NCBI RefSeq assembly: GCF_008001015.1
Contig: NZ_CP042862.1
Span: forward strand, 310,001-374,000
DNA: 64,000 nt
Direction of reading: 5' to 3'
Origin: Serinicoccus profundi
GTDB taxonomy: Bacteria > Actinomycetota > Actinomycetes > Actinomycetales > Dermatophilaceae
The notes under the pieces are model-generated. The model worked only from the letters and a program-made list of their open reading frames with translations. It searched no databases and was not told the DNA's origin. This document shows positions 26,939 through 34,913 of the stretch, piece by piece. Within the stretch, counting starts at the first letter, position 1, and the number at the start of each line of letters is the position of its first letter. A program made the position numbers and the translations under genes.

Positions 26939-27886
26939 TCACCCCTCGTGCGTGTCCGGAGGTCGGTGGTCGGGGCCGGTGGACCTGCTCCGGTCCCACA
27001 GCTCGGCCAGCTGGGGCGTCACGCCGATCGTGGTGACGTCGGAGGACGTCTCGATGCCCGCGTCGCGGAAGGCGCGCAGGACGGCTCGGATGACCCCGTC
27101 GCGCGCCTCCTTGGTCTCCAGCTGGCGGGCGCCGGACCAGAAGCGCAGCTCCAGCTCGACGGTGCGCGTCCCCACCGTGGTGAAGAGGGCCTGCGGCAGT
27201 GGCTCGTCCAGCACCGAGGGCAGCTCGGCCATCGCCTCCACGGCGACGTCGCGCACCCGCTCCAGGTCGTTGTCGTCGGCGAGCTCGACGGTGATCGTGG
27301 ACCGGACCGCCTCGAAGCCGGTCTGCACGACGACCGGGTTGGAGTGCAGGGTGCCGTTGGGGATGAGCACGAGGCGTCCGTCGAAGGTGCGGATCGAGGT
27401 GGAGCTCAGCCCCATCTGCACGACCGTGCCCGCGTGATCGAGCACCGCGATCTGGTCACCCACCCCGAAGCGGCTCCGGGCCAGGATGACGATGCCGGCG
27501 AACATGTTGCCCAGCACGGTCTGGAAGGCGATGCCCGCCGCGATCGAGATGACGCCGACCCCGCCGAGGATGTTCACCGGCCTCACGCTGGGGAAGAGGA
27601 TGGTCAGGGCCGCGCCGATGCCGAGCGCGACGACGAGCATGCCGGCCAACCGGCCGAAGACCTTGGCCGACTCCTCGCGGCGGCCTCGCCACCCGAGGGT
27701 CCGCGTGACCGCGATCCGTACGAGCTGGCCCAGCAGGATCGCCCCGACGAGCGTCGCCAGCGCTAGACCGGCTCCGGTCCAGGTCACCTGGGGCAGCACC
27801 AGGGTGGAGTCCGAGCCAGCCGAGCCAGCCCAGACAGCCGGTGCCGCGCCCAGTCCGGCAGCCAGGGCTGCCACCGGGATGCTCAC
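26939..27886 (-). CDS. MscS-type mechanosensitive channel
   Basis: A 315-residue protein with a signal-like first segment, two further membrane helices and the MscS pore helix and beta domain: GGVGVISIAAGIAFQTVLGN, then FGVGDQIAVLDHAGTVVQMG and RLVLIPNGTLHSNPVVVQ. The family opens under membrane tension to release solutes. The GTG start overlaps the stop of the upstream DUF2254 gene by four bases, so they form an operon. Confidence 0.9.
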   Translation of the reverse strand: MSIPVAALAAGLGAAPAVWAGSAGSDSTLVLPQVTWTGAGLALATLVGAILLGQLVRIAVTRTLGWRGRREESAKVFGRLAGMLVVALGIGAALTILFPSVRPVNILGGVGVISIAAGIAFQTVLGNMFAGIVILARSRFGVGDQIAVLDHAGTVVQMGLSSTSIRTFDGRLVLIPNGTLHSNPVVVQTGFEAVRSTITVELADDNDLERVRDVAVEAMAELPSVLDEPLPQALFTTVGTRTVELELRFWSGARQLETKEARDGVIRAVLRAFRDAGIETSSDVTTIGVTPQLAELWDRSRSTGPDHRPPDTHEG

Positions 27887-29277
27887 GACTGCCGCCTCGC
27901 GGACCGACCGGCGGCCTCCCGCGCATCCTCCCGGGGAGGCTCGAGCGCCTCGGTGGCGACGGCGTCCCAGTGGTCCAGCACCTCGGCATACTCCGGCAGG
28001 GTGACCGGGCGCAGCCGGTCGATGACGAAGCGCACCTGCCGGGGCACCTGCAGCGAGTCCTTGCCGTAGTGCAGGATCTCCTCGATCGCGAGGTCGATCA
28101 CCTCGGTGACGCGCTGCGGGTGGTGCACGAGACGGACCTGACCCTCGCGGTGGACCACCTCCGGGAGGTCGCGGCGGGTCACGAGCAGGCGCAGGATGCG
28201 GTGCAGCTCGTCGATGACCTGGCTCGCCGTCGTCGGGTCGTTGATGCCCGGGCTGAGGGCGCGCTCGGCGATGTCCACCAGCTTGCGCACCCCCAGGGCA
28301 GGATCCTGGTTGAAGGCGCGGTCTTTCTCGACCACGACGGACCGGCGCAGCACGTCCAGGTCGTAGCGCTTGCTCAGCTCCTGCTGCCGGTCGTCGTCGG
28401 CGTCATCCAGGATGATCCGTCGCTCGGGCAGCGCGAGCCCCCAGACCCTGACCGCCGGGGCGCCCTCGGTGACGTAGCGCCCCACCGGCGTGAGCACCTG
28501 CACCACCGCGTCGTGCTCGACCGCCCAGTCGACGAGCCTGCGATAGCCGACCTCGGCGACATACCCGTGCTCCAGTGCCTCCACCTGCAGCATGGGCACG
28601 GACTCCAACGGTGCCCACTCCCGCTCCGCCCGGACGGCGGCCGGCTCGTCGGCGGCGGGGAAGTAGCTGTCGATGACGGACATGGTCGAGTCACCGAGGT
28701 GCGACACGATCGAGGACACCTTGATCGAGGTGGTGATGTGCTGGATGAAGGCGAGGAAGGTGCCGACACTGGCCAGGACGAGCAGGAACCCCAGCGTGAT
28801 CGAGATCTGCGGGACGAAGGACTCCTCGCCCGACTCGCCCTGCACCGAGCGCAGGACGGTGAGCGCGTAGGTGAAGGTCGCCGCGAAGATGCCGAGCGTC
28901 GACTGGGTGACCCGGCTGGCCAGGAAGTCACCGAGCACCCGAGGGCTGAACTGGCTGCTGGCCAGCTGGATGACCACCATGGTGATCGAGAAGACCAGGC
29001 CGGTGACCGAGATCATCGCCCCGGCGATCGTGCTGAGCATCCCGCGCGCACCGTCGGCGCCGCCCTGGAAGACGAACGGCAGGTGCTCGTCGAAGTTCTG
29101 CTCCCACTCCGGCAGCAGCGCACCGACCACGGTCGCGACGACGACGAAGGTCATCGGCAGCACCCAGAAGGGCCGCCAGATGCGGCTCCACCGTGTCGTG
29201 CTGCGGACCTGCGGGAGGACGCCGACGTCGTCGACGTCGTCGCGGTCGCCCGGGGAGGGCTGGTCGGGAGGGTTCAT
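27883..29277 (-). CDS. DUF2254 membrane protein
   Basis: A 464-residue protein with about four membrane helices in the first 170 residues (RPFWVLPMTFVVVATVVGAL, AGAMISVTGLVFSITMVVIQ and others) followed by a large soluble part. The sequence ASSQFSPRVLGDFLASRVTQ is the DUF2254 hallmark. The family is of unknown function. ATG 29277 was chosen since GGGAGGGTT precedes it. It precedes the MscS-type gene with a four-base overlap, which hints at a shared role in membrane stress. Confidence 0.85.
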   Translation of the reverse strand: MNPPDQPSPGDRDDVDDVGVLPQVRSTTRWSRIWRPFWVLPMTFVVVATVVGALLPEWEQNFDEHLPFVFQGGADGARGMLSTIAGAMISVTGLVFSITMVVIQLASSQFSPRVLGDFLASRVTQSTLGIFAATFTYALTVLRSVQGESGEESFVPQISITLGFLLVLASVGTFLAFIQHITTSIKVSSIVSHLGDSTMSVIDSYFPAADEPAAVRAEREWAPLESVPMLQVEALEHGYVAEVGYRRLVDWAVEHDAVVQVLTPVGRYVTEGAPAVRVWGLALPERRIILDDADDDRQQELSKRYDLDVLRRSVVVEKDRAFNQDPALGVRKLVDIAERALSPGINDPTTASQVIDELHRILRLLVTRRDLPEVVHREGQVRLVHHPQRVTEVIDLAIEEILHYGKDSLQVPRQVRFVIDRLRPVTLPEYAEVLDHWDAVATEALEPPREDAREAAGRSARRQS

Positions 29278-29300
29278 AGCGGCCAACCCTCCCAGGGGGC

Positions 29301-30119
29301 TCAGTCAGCCGCGCGCCGACCCGCCGTCGCGCGGTCCGCCGATCCCGGCAGGCCGGCGCGGCCGAGCCGGGTGAGCAGGGCGAGCTGGGCGCGGCGCTCG
29401 CGGGCGAAGGTGGCGCGGGGGCTGGAGGTCCAGGTATGCCGGAAGAGTCGTTTGGCCGACGCCAGCGCCGTGGGGTCGTGCTCGAGCATGGGGGCGAGGA
29501 GGTCGTGCGCGAGCGCGACCGGGTCGTCGCCGACCCGGGTGGCCAGGCCGAGGCTGCCCGCCTCGGAGCCGGGCAGCAGGCGGCCGGTGAGGGTGAGCTC
29601 CGTGGCGACGTCGAGGCCGACCAGCTCGGCCAGCGTGCGCGTCCCGGTCATGTCGGGCACGAGCCCCCAGCGCACCTCGCGCACGGACCACGACGCGTCG
29701 GTGGTGGTGGTGCGCAGGTCGGCGCCCAGCGCGAGCTGGATGCCGGCGCCGAGGCAGTGACCATGAACGGCCGCCACCACCGGCACGGGCAGCCGCCGCC
29801 ACACCCAGCAGGCCTCCTGGAAAGTGTTGGTGCCCCGCCACGGGCGCGGCACGAAGCGGCTGCCGATGCCGACCGGGTCGCGCAGCGCCCGGCGCAGGTC
29901 CAGCCCGGCGCAGAAGGCGTCGCCCTCCCCACGGAGCACCACCGCCCGCACCCTGTCGTCGCGGCCCAGGGCCCGGGCGGTGCGGACCAGCTCGTCGAGC
30001 ATCCCCAGGGTGAGGGCGTTGAGCTTGTCCGGACGGTCGAGGACGACGTGCGCGACGCCGTCGGGGCGCCGGGTGACCCGGACATGGTCGGTGCTCGGAC
30101 GCGGCATACCTGTGAGCAT
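29301..30119 (-). CDS. Enoyl-CoA hydratase/isomerase family protein
   Basis: A 272-residue crotonase-fold protein. The CoA and oxyanion regions are FCAGLDLRRALRDP and VHGHCLGAGIQLALGADLR. The position of the first hydratase glutamate is not conserved as in classical hydratases, but EVRWGLVPDMTG follows at the usual place; it may act as hydratase, isomerase or decarboxylase. Two starts are possible, ATG 30119 and ATG 30107 (inside GGTATGCC); neither has a strong ribosome site. Upstream lie two palindromes. Confidence 0.85.
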   Translation of the reverse strand: MLTGMPRPSTDHVRVTRRPDGVAHVVLDRPDKLNALTLGMLDELVRTARALGRDDRVRAVVLRGEGDAFCAGLDLRRALRDPVGIGSRFVPRPWRGTNTFQEACWVWRRLPVPVVAAVHGHCLGAGIQLALGADLRTTTTDASWSVREVRWGLVPDMTGTRTLAELVGLDVATELTLTGRLLPGSEAGSLGLATRVGDDPVALAHDLLAPMLEHDPTALASAKRLFRHTWTSSPRATFARERRAQLALLTRLGRAGLPGSADRATAGRRAAD

Positions 30120-30179
30120 CGCAGATGGGTCCAGGCCGGGCCGCGGCCGCCGCCTCACCCTCGACACGCCCGACGCGAA

Positions 30180-30256
30180 CCGGCCCAGCCGTTCACGTGA
30201 ACGACTGGGCCGGTGCGGGTGGGCGTGTCGTCGGCTCAGGCGTTCATGTGAACGCC
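30180..30256. promoter_or_regulatory. Two related palindromes between osmC-like and crotonase genes
   Basis: GTTCACGTGAAC at 30191-30202 lies at the tip of a longer hairpin (30180-30213, outer arms CCGGCCCAG/CTGGGCCGG). A second copy, GTTCATGTGAAC, lies at 30242-30253 within GGCGTTCATGTGAACGCC. They are downstream of the osmC-like gene and upstream of the crotonase gene, both read leftwards. They may end osmC transcription or bind a dimeric regulator of the crotonase gene. Confidence 0.65.
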
Positions 30257-30290
30257 GTGGCCGACCACCCGGGTATGCGTGGTGCTGGGT

Positions 30291-30731
30291 TCAGGCCTCC
30301 AGCGCGGCGTCGAGGGTGATCTCGACCCCGGTGAGCGCCTTGCTGACGGGGCAGCCCTCCTTGGCGGCCTCCGCGGCCTTGACGAAGCCGGCCTCGTCGA
30401 GACCCTCGACCTCACCGCGCACGGTGAGGGTGATGCCGGTGAGCTTGAAGCCACCGGCCGGGTCGGCGCCGAGGGACACGTCAGCCTTGACGTCGAGGGA
30501 CTGCGGGGTGCCGCCGGCCTCGGCGACGAAGGCCGAGAGCTGCATGGCGTAGCAGGCCGAGTGCGCCGCGGCGATGAGCTCCTCGGGGGAGGTCGCGCCG
30601 TTGGCGTCGTCGGCCGAGCGCTTGGGGAAGGACACGTCGTAGGTGCCGATGCCAGAGCTGCTGAGCTCGACCTTGCCGGAGCCCTCCTGCAGGGTGCCGG
30701 TCCAGTCGGTGCGTGCGGTGCGAGTGGGCAT
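30291..30731 (-). CDS. OsmC-family peroxiredoxin
   Basis: A 146-residue protein of the OsmC type, which reduces organic hydroperoxides. The two redox cysteines are in AAAHSACYAMQLSAF and AKEGCPVSKAL, as expected. The ATG at 30731 follows AAAGGACGACGT. The ATG overlaps the motif GGCATAC on the opposite strand. It is a stand-alone gene divergent from the VOC gene. Confidence 0.92.
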   Translation of the reverse strand: MPTRTARTDWTGTLQEGSGKVELSSSGIGTYDVSFPKRSADDANGATSPEELIAAAHSACYAMQLSAFVAEAGGTPQSLDVKADVSLGADPAGGFKLTGITLTVRGEVEGLDEAGFVKAAEAAKEGCPVSKALTGVEITLDAALEA

Positions 30732-30821
30732 ACGTCGTCCTTTCATCGGGGACTGCTGTCACGGGCGTCAACCACCTGGCCGGGCCCGGCATTCCGTCGT
30801 CTGTCTGCCGGACCTGACACG

Positions 30822-31382
30822 ATGGGCGACATGGTGGCTGTGACGATGGTGACGATCGACTGCGAGGACCCGCGCAAGCTGGCGGAGTTCTGGACCGCGG
30901 CGCTGGGGACCGAGATCGCGGTCGACTGGGAGGACTACATCGTCCTGCGCGGCGCCCCGGCGATCGGGCTGCAGCGGGTGGAGAGCCCCACTCCGGGCAA
31001 GAACCGCCTGCACCTCGACCTCTCCGGCGGCGACCGGGCGCCCGAGGTGGCGCGGCTCGTCGAGCTGGGCGCCGACGTCGTGCGCACCCACGACGTGGAG
31101 GGCTTCGGCTGGACGGTGATGGTGGACCCGGCCGGCAACGAGTTCTGCGTCAGCGACCCGCACGGCGGCGACGAGGGCGGGACGACGAGCACCGACGAGG
31201 ACGGCGCGGAGGACTTCGACGCCGAACCCGACGTCGAGGGGGAGGACAGCCTCGACGAGCGCCACGGCGGCGGCGGGGCGAAGGACGACGGCCTCGACAA
31301 CGAGGACGACCTCGACGACGGTGACGATGACGACGGGCTCGACGACGATGACGACGACGACCTCGACGGGGGCGACCGGTGA
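30822..31382 (+). CDS. VOC (glyoxalase-like) protein with acidic tail
   Basis: 186 residues. Residues 1 to about 110 form a glyoxalase-like VOC domain (MVTIDCEDPRKLAEFWTAAL, LHLDLSGGDRAPEVARLVEL, WTVMVDPAGNEFCVSDP). The remaining 75 residues are almost wholly Asp, Glu and Gly, with runs such as DDDDDDDL. VOC proteins bind metal and act on small molecules; some give drug resistance. The acidic tail is unusual and its DNA is a GAC/GAT-rich, repeat-prone tract. The stop overlaps the GTG start of the next gene. Confidence 0.8.
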   Translation: MGDMVAVTMVTIDCEDPRKLAEFWTAALGTEIAVDWEDYIVLRGAPAIGLQRVESPTPGKNRLHLDLSGGDRAPEVARLVELGADVVRTHDVEGFGWTVMVDPAGNEFCVSDPHGGDEGGTTSTDEDGAEDFDAEPDVEGEDSLDERHGGGGAKDDGLDNEDDLDDGDDDDGLDDDDDDDLDGGDR

Positions 31383-32059
31383 CCGAGGCGGGTGCGGACG
31401 CAGGGGCGCAGGCGCCGGGCGCCGACCCCACCCCTCTCGTCCTGCTCCACGGCGTCGGCCAGGCGCCGATGGCGTGGGAGGACGTCGTCGTCGCGCTCTA
31501 CGGCAGCCGACGGCTGCTCACCCCCTGGGTGCCCGGGCTACGGCCGACGGAGCAGCAGGTCGTCGCGCTGAGCGACTCCGCCGCGGCGCTCGACCAGCAG
31601 CTCATGCTCGAGGGGATGCACCAGGTCGACCTGTGCGGTCTGTCCTACGGCGCGATGGTCGCGACCCGGCTGGCCGCCGACTTCCCCGAGCGGGTGCGCC
31701 GCCTCGTGCTCATCGCCGGCCAGGTGCGCCCGCCGCGCCTCGCGATGCGGGCGCAGTCGGCAGCGCTCAGGCTCGTCCCCGCCTCGCGTCTCGCCGACGC
31801 CGGTGTGTCCAAGGAGCGGCTGCTGCAGGCCCTCGAGATGTCGCGGTCGGCCGACCTCACCGACGCCCTGGCCCGCATCCAGGCGCCCACGCTCGTCCTC
31901 GTCGGAGCCAAGGACAAGGCCAACCAGCCGGGCGCGCGGGCCCTGGCCGACGGCATACCCTCCGCGCGGCTGCGCATCGTCGAGGGTGCCGGGCACGCCC
32001 TCAACGAGGACGCACCCAAGGCCCTCGTCGAGCTTCTGCGCGACTTCCTCGACACCTGA
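31379..32059 (+). CDS. Alpha/beta hydrolase
   Basis: A 226-residue alpha/beta hydrolase: LVLLHGVGQAPMAWEDVV (oxyanion), nucleophile elbow GLSYGA, acid in VLVGAKDKAN and His in EGAGHALNED. It starts with GTG overlapping the preceding stop (GTGA), so it is co-translated with the VOC gene. The sequence GGCATACC at 31950 encodes Gly-Ile-Pro using the very rare ATA codon. Substrate unknown. Confidence 0.85.
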   Translation: MTEAGADAGAQAPGADPTPLVLLHGVGQAPMAWEDVVVALYGSRRLLTPWVPGLRPTEQQVVALSDSAAALDQQLMLEGMHQVDLCGLSYGAMVATRLAADFPERVRRLVLIAGQVRPPRLAMRAQSAALRLVPASRLADAGVSKERLLQALEMSRSADLTDALARIQAPTLVLVGAKDKANQPGARALADGIPSARLRIVEGAGHALNEDAPKALVELLRDFLDT

Positions 32060-32138
32060 GCGGACCGCCCACCCTGGGCGTCTCGCGCACCTGAGCGCCC
32101 CGCGCCCCTGCAGCGCCTCGCGCACCGTGAGTACCCCC

Positions 32139-32153
32139 GGCGCCCTGGGCGCC
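32139..32153. terminator. Hairpin between convergent hydrolase and patatin genes
   Basis: GGCGCC/GGCGCC arms around CTG. There is no T-run, as is usual for high-GC actinobacteria. It lies between the 3' ends of two convergent genes, the expected place for a bidirectional terminator. Confidence 0.4.
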
Positions 32154-32169
32154 TGAGGCGACGCCGGCG

Positions 32170-33081
32170 TCAGGTGACCCCGAGGAAGTCCCGGATCGCG
32201 GGGATCTCGCGGCGTGCCTGCGCCAGCCCGGCCTCGTGGCTCGCCGCGAGCTTCGCCACGTCTCGCTCGCCGTTGCCGACCGGCATCTGCTCGGGCACGA
32301 AGAGGTAGGCCGCGCCGCTGGCCTCGAGGTCGAAGAGCTCCTCGCGCACCGCGTTGTAGCGCGCCGGCCGCGCCGCGAGCGCCTGCGGGATCGCGGGGAA
32401 GCGACGGAAGTGCTGGCGGAGGTACCAGTCGCCGCGCTGCTCCGCCTTGCGATAGCCGCGCTCCTGGGTGAGGACGACGAGGAACCTCTCGAAGCCGTCC
32501 GCCCGCGCCGCGTCCAGTGCGATGCCCGCACTCGCCCCCAGCGCGCCGTCGACATACACCCGTCCGTCGATCGTCACCGGAGGCATGACGACCGGCATCG
32601 TCGAGGAGGCGCGCACCCGCACCATGAGGTCGCGCAGCGTCGCGAGGTCCTCGCGGCCCCACCAGACCTGCTCCCCGGCGGCGGCGTCGAAGGCACCGAT
32701 CCGCACCTGCGCCGGGTTGGCCGCGAAGGTGTCCCAGTCGAAGGGCAGCGCCTGGTCCGGGAGCGAGGTCTCCTCGTAGATGTACTGCGCGTTGAACCAC
32801 CCCTGCCCCCGCGCGAACGATCGCCAGTTGCCGAAGCGCGGGTCGGAGGCGAAGTCGGTGAAGGAGTGCCGTGCCCGCCACGGGTCGTGGCTGAGGTAGT
32901 TGCACGTGTTGCTCGCGCCGGCCGAGATGCCGCCGACCCACGGCAGGTGCAATCCCGCCTCGAGCAGCGCCACCACCATCCCCGAGGTGTATGACGCCCG
33001 CATCCCCCCGCCCTCGCAGATCAGCGCGGTGTCGGTCAGCTTCTGAACCACCTCACGAGCATAGGTCCGCCGGCCCCGCAT
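32170..33081 (-). CDS. Patatin-like phospholipase
   Basis: About 303 residues. The patatin core is plain: glycine-rich oxyanion loop ICEGGGMRASYTSG, nucleophile elbow GGISAGASN and the catalytic Asp in VYVDGALGAS. The family hydrolyses acyl groups from phospholipids or related lipids. No signal peptide is seen. I chose ATG 33081, preceded by GGAGGGGG; a GTG at 33051 would start closer to the family's usual N-terminus. The upstream 32-base repeats lie just before it. Confidence 0.88.
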   Translation of the reverse strand: MRGRRTYAREVVQKLTDTALICEGGGMRASYTSGMVVALLEAGLHLPWVGGISAGASNTCNYLSHDPWRARHSFTDFASDPRFGNWRSFARGQGWFNAQYIYEETSLPDQALPFDWDTFAANPAQVRIGAFDAAAGEQVWWGREDLATLRDLMVRVRASSTMPVVMPPVTIDGRVYVDGALGASAGIALDAARADGFERFLVVLTQERGYRKAEQRGDWYLRQHFRRFPAIPQALAARPARYNAVREELFDLEASGAAYLFVPEQMPVGNGERDVAKLAASHEAGLAQARREIPAIRDFLGVT

Positions 33082-33099
33082 CCCCCTCCGCCCCTCATC

Positions 33100-33192
33100 C
33101 CCCACCGAGCGTCGTGAATGGTTGCCCCTGACCCCACCGGGCGTCGTGAATGGCTGCCCCTGACCCCACCGGGCGCCGCGAATGGTTGGCAC
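33100..33192. repeat. Tandem 32-base repeats in a divergent promoter region
   Basis: Three adjoining units, at 33100-33131, 33132-33163 and 33164-33192 (last one incomplete), each built on CCCACCGRGCGTCGTGAATG. They lie between the divergent patatin and DUF1801 genes, so they could be repeated operator sites or a slippage-made array. Not a CRISPR: there are no unique spacers. Confidence 0.85.
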
Positions 33193-33223
33193 GCCGAGGA
33201 GGAGAAGGGGCTAGGTTCGAGGC

Positions 33224-33592
33224 ATGGACCAGGCCGAAGCCGTCACGGCATACCTCGACTCGTTGCCGCCGACCGCACGGCAGCGGGTGGAGCAGATCCA
33301 CTCGGCGATCCACTCCAGCGCTGACGGGCTGGGGGAGAAGATCTCCTACGGCATCCTCACCTTCACCCTCGACGGGCGGACCGTCTGCCACACCGGCGGG
33401 TATGCCGCTCACGTCGCGGTCTACCCGGTGCCGGACGCCTCGGACGACCCTGCGCTGGCCGAGCGGATGGAGCCCTACGTCGCGGGCAGGGGGACGCTGA
33501 AGTTCCCGCACGGCGCGGAGCTGCCGCTCGACCTCATCGAGGACGTCGCCCTGGCCCACCTCGCGCGCGTCCGGGGTGCCACGAGGCCCTGA
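33224..33592 (+). CDS. DUF1801 (YdhG-like) protein
   Basis: A 122-residue protein with the DUF1801 pattern: AVTAYLDSLPPTARQRVEQI, KISYGILTFTLDGR and LKFPHGAELPLDLIEDVAL. The fold is related to frataxin-like/YdhG proteins; function is unclear. It stands alone. The hairpin CAGGGCC-CAT-GGCCCTG at 33610-33626 after its stop may be the terminator. Confidence 0.85.
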   Translation: MDQAEAVTAYLDSLPPTARQRVEQIHSAIHSSADGLGEKISYGILTFTLDGRTVCHTGGYAAHVAVYPVPDASDDPALAERMEPYVAGRGTLKFPHGAELPLDLIEDVALAHLARVRGATRP

Positions 33593-33882
33593 GGGTCGGG
33601 GCCTGAGTGCAGGGCCCATGGCCCTGTCCCACGCAGCACAGGAGCATCAGGCCTCCTTCGGTGCCAGGAAATCAGGCTGTGCGCGGGTCGTTATCCCGGG
33701 CAGATCCGCACAGGCTGGCAACGTGGTGCGCGTGTGATTGGCGGGTATGCGCGCCCGCGCGGCCAGGGCTCCGGGGCGGACGTGGCTGCAGTGGACGGGC
33801 GGTCGGCGCGGCAGTAGCGAGTCCGGGGATGGGGAGCCCAGCAGGCGGAGGACCCGCCCGCGCGGCCGACCGAGTGGTGGCC
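33593..33882. other. Intergenic region with terminator and a weak relative of the pseudoknot-like element
   Basis: Holds the hairpin at 33610-33626 and, read on the minus strand over about 33660-33745, a sequence related to the elements at 42249 and 49040: CACGCGCACCACGTTGCC, a CTGTGCG/CGCACAG pair (33677-33683 with 33707-33713), and ACGACCCGCGCACAG. The other stem of those elements is not preserved here. Confidence 0.45.
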
Positions 33883-34557
33883 TCAGCAGGTGCAGGAGCC
33901 GCCCGCGCAGCCGCACGAGGACCCGACCGGGCCGCAGCAGCCCTTGCCCTGCCAGGCGAGGACGCCCTCGCGCAGGGCGATGCCGGCGATGACGAGCCCC
34001 GCGACCGGGTCGGCCCAAGCCCAGCCGAGCGTGGCGTTGAGGACGAGCCCGAGCAGGAGCACGGCCGACAGATAGGTGCACAGCAGAGTCTGGGTGCCGT
34101 CCGCGACGACCGCGTTGGAGCCCAGCGCCCGCCCGGTCCGCCGTTGCGCCCAGGACAGCAGGGGCATGACGGCGAGCGAGGCGATGGCGAGGCCGATGCC
34201 GATCGGCGAGGCCTGCGGCTCGTGCCCGCCGAGAAGAGCACCAATCGACCCGATCGACACCAGGGCCGCGAGGGCGAAGAACGCGAGGGCCATGAGACGC
34301 AGCGCCGTGCGCTCACGCTCCTGCGGCAGATGGTGGCTGAACTGCCACAGCACGATCAGCCCGCTGCTCACCTCGACGACCGAGTCCAGCCCGAAGCCGA
34401 GCAGCGCCATCGACCCCGCGACGAGGCCGGCGGCGATCGCGATGACGGCTTCGAGGACGTTGTAGACCACCGAGGTGAGGGCCAGCGCCCTCGCGCGGCG
34501 CTGCAACGTGCGGCGACGACCGGCTGCCGCCGGGCTCTCCAGGTGCAGCATGCTCAT
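33883..34557 (-). CDS. CDF-type cation transporter with cysteine-rich tail
   Basis: A 224-residue cation-diffusion-facilitator-type transporter with about five to six membrane segments. The helix with FGLDSVVEVSSGLIVLW carries the first D-x3-E/D metal site, and DPVAGLVIAGIALREG the second. It lacks the long cytoplasmic domain of CzcD. The C-terminus is unusual: CCGPVGSSCGCAGGSCTC, six cysteines able to bind thiophilic metal. The ATG overlaps the stop of the ArsR gene (ATGA). The context shows it is the effector of a metal-responsive operon; Cd, Zn or Pb are likely. Confidence 0.82.
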   Translation of the reverse strand: MSMLHLESPAAAGRRRTLQRRARALALTSVVYNVLEAVIAIAAGLVAGSMALLGFGLDSVVEVSSGLIVLWQFSHHLPQERERTALRLMALAFFALAALVSIGSIGALLGGHEPQASPIGIGLAIASLAVMPLLSWAQRRTGRALGSNAVVADGTQTLLCTYLSAVLLLGLVLNATLGWAWADPVAGLVIAGIALREGVLAWQGKGCCGPVGSSCGCAGGSCTC

Positions 34558-34913
34558 CGGGTCGCCACCGCCCCGGTGCTCGGGCAGAGCACGACCGCGT
34601 CGCCCGTCGCGGCCAGCAGCTTCTCCGCCGCGGCGAACAGCGCGGTGACCAGGCCCGGGTCGGAGACGGCGTAGACGGAGGACCGCCCCACCGGGCGCGA
34701 GCTCACCAGCCCGCAGTCCCGCAGGCAGGCGAGGTGTCCTGAGACGGTCGACTGCGCGAGGCCGAGATGGCCGGTGAGCTGGCGGACGTTGTGCTCGCCG
34801 AGCAGCAGGTGCCGCAGGATCGCGACGCGCGAGGAGTCGGCCAGACCGTGGAAGAGGCAGGCCGCCGCCAGCGCCGCGTCGGGCTCGGCCCGCTCGACCA
34901 GCGCCCCACTCAT
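34554..34913 (-). CDS. ArsR/SmtB metal sensor, CmtR-like
   Basis: A 119-residue winged-helix repressor. The DNA-recognition helix region is STVSGHLACLRDCGLV. The CxxxC pair in this helix plus a C-terminal Cys (VVLCPSTG) matches the Cd/Pb-binding set of CmtR (Cys57, Cys61, Cys102 in the mycobacterial protein). It should leave DNA when it binds metal, opening its own operon. Overlaps of four bases with both neighbours show a tight ICMT-like/regulator/transporter operon. Confidence 0.88.
   Translation of the reverse strand: MSGALVERAEPDAALAAACLFHGLADSSRVAILRHLLLGEHNVRQLTGHLGLAQSTVSGHLACLRDCGLVSSRPVGRSSVYAVSDPGLVTALFAAAEKLLAATGDAVVLCPSTGAVATR

Noticed and set aside
33100-33192. Possible CRISPR array
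   Set aside because: Units abut with no spacers between them and only three copies exist; it is a simple tandem repeat.
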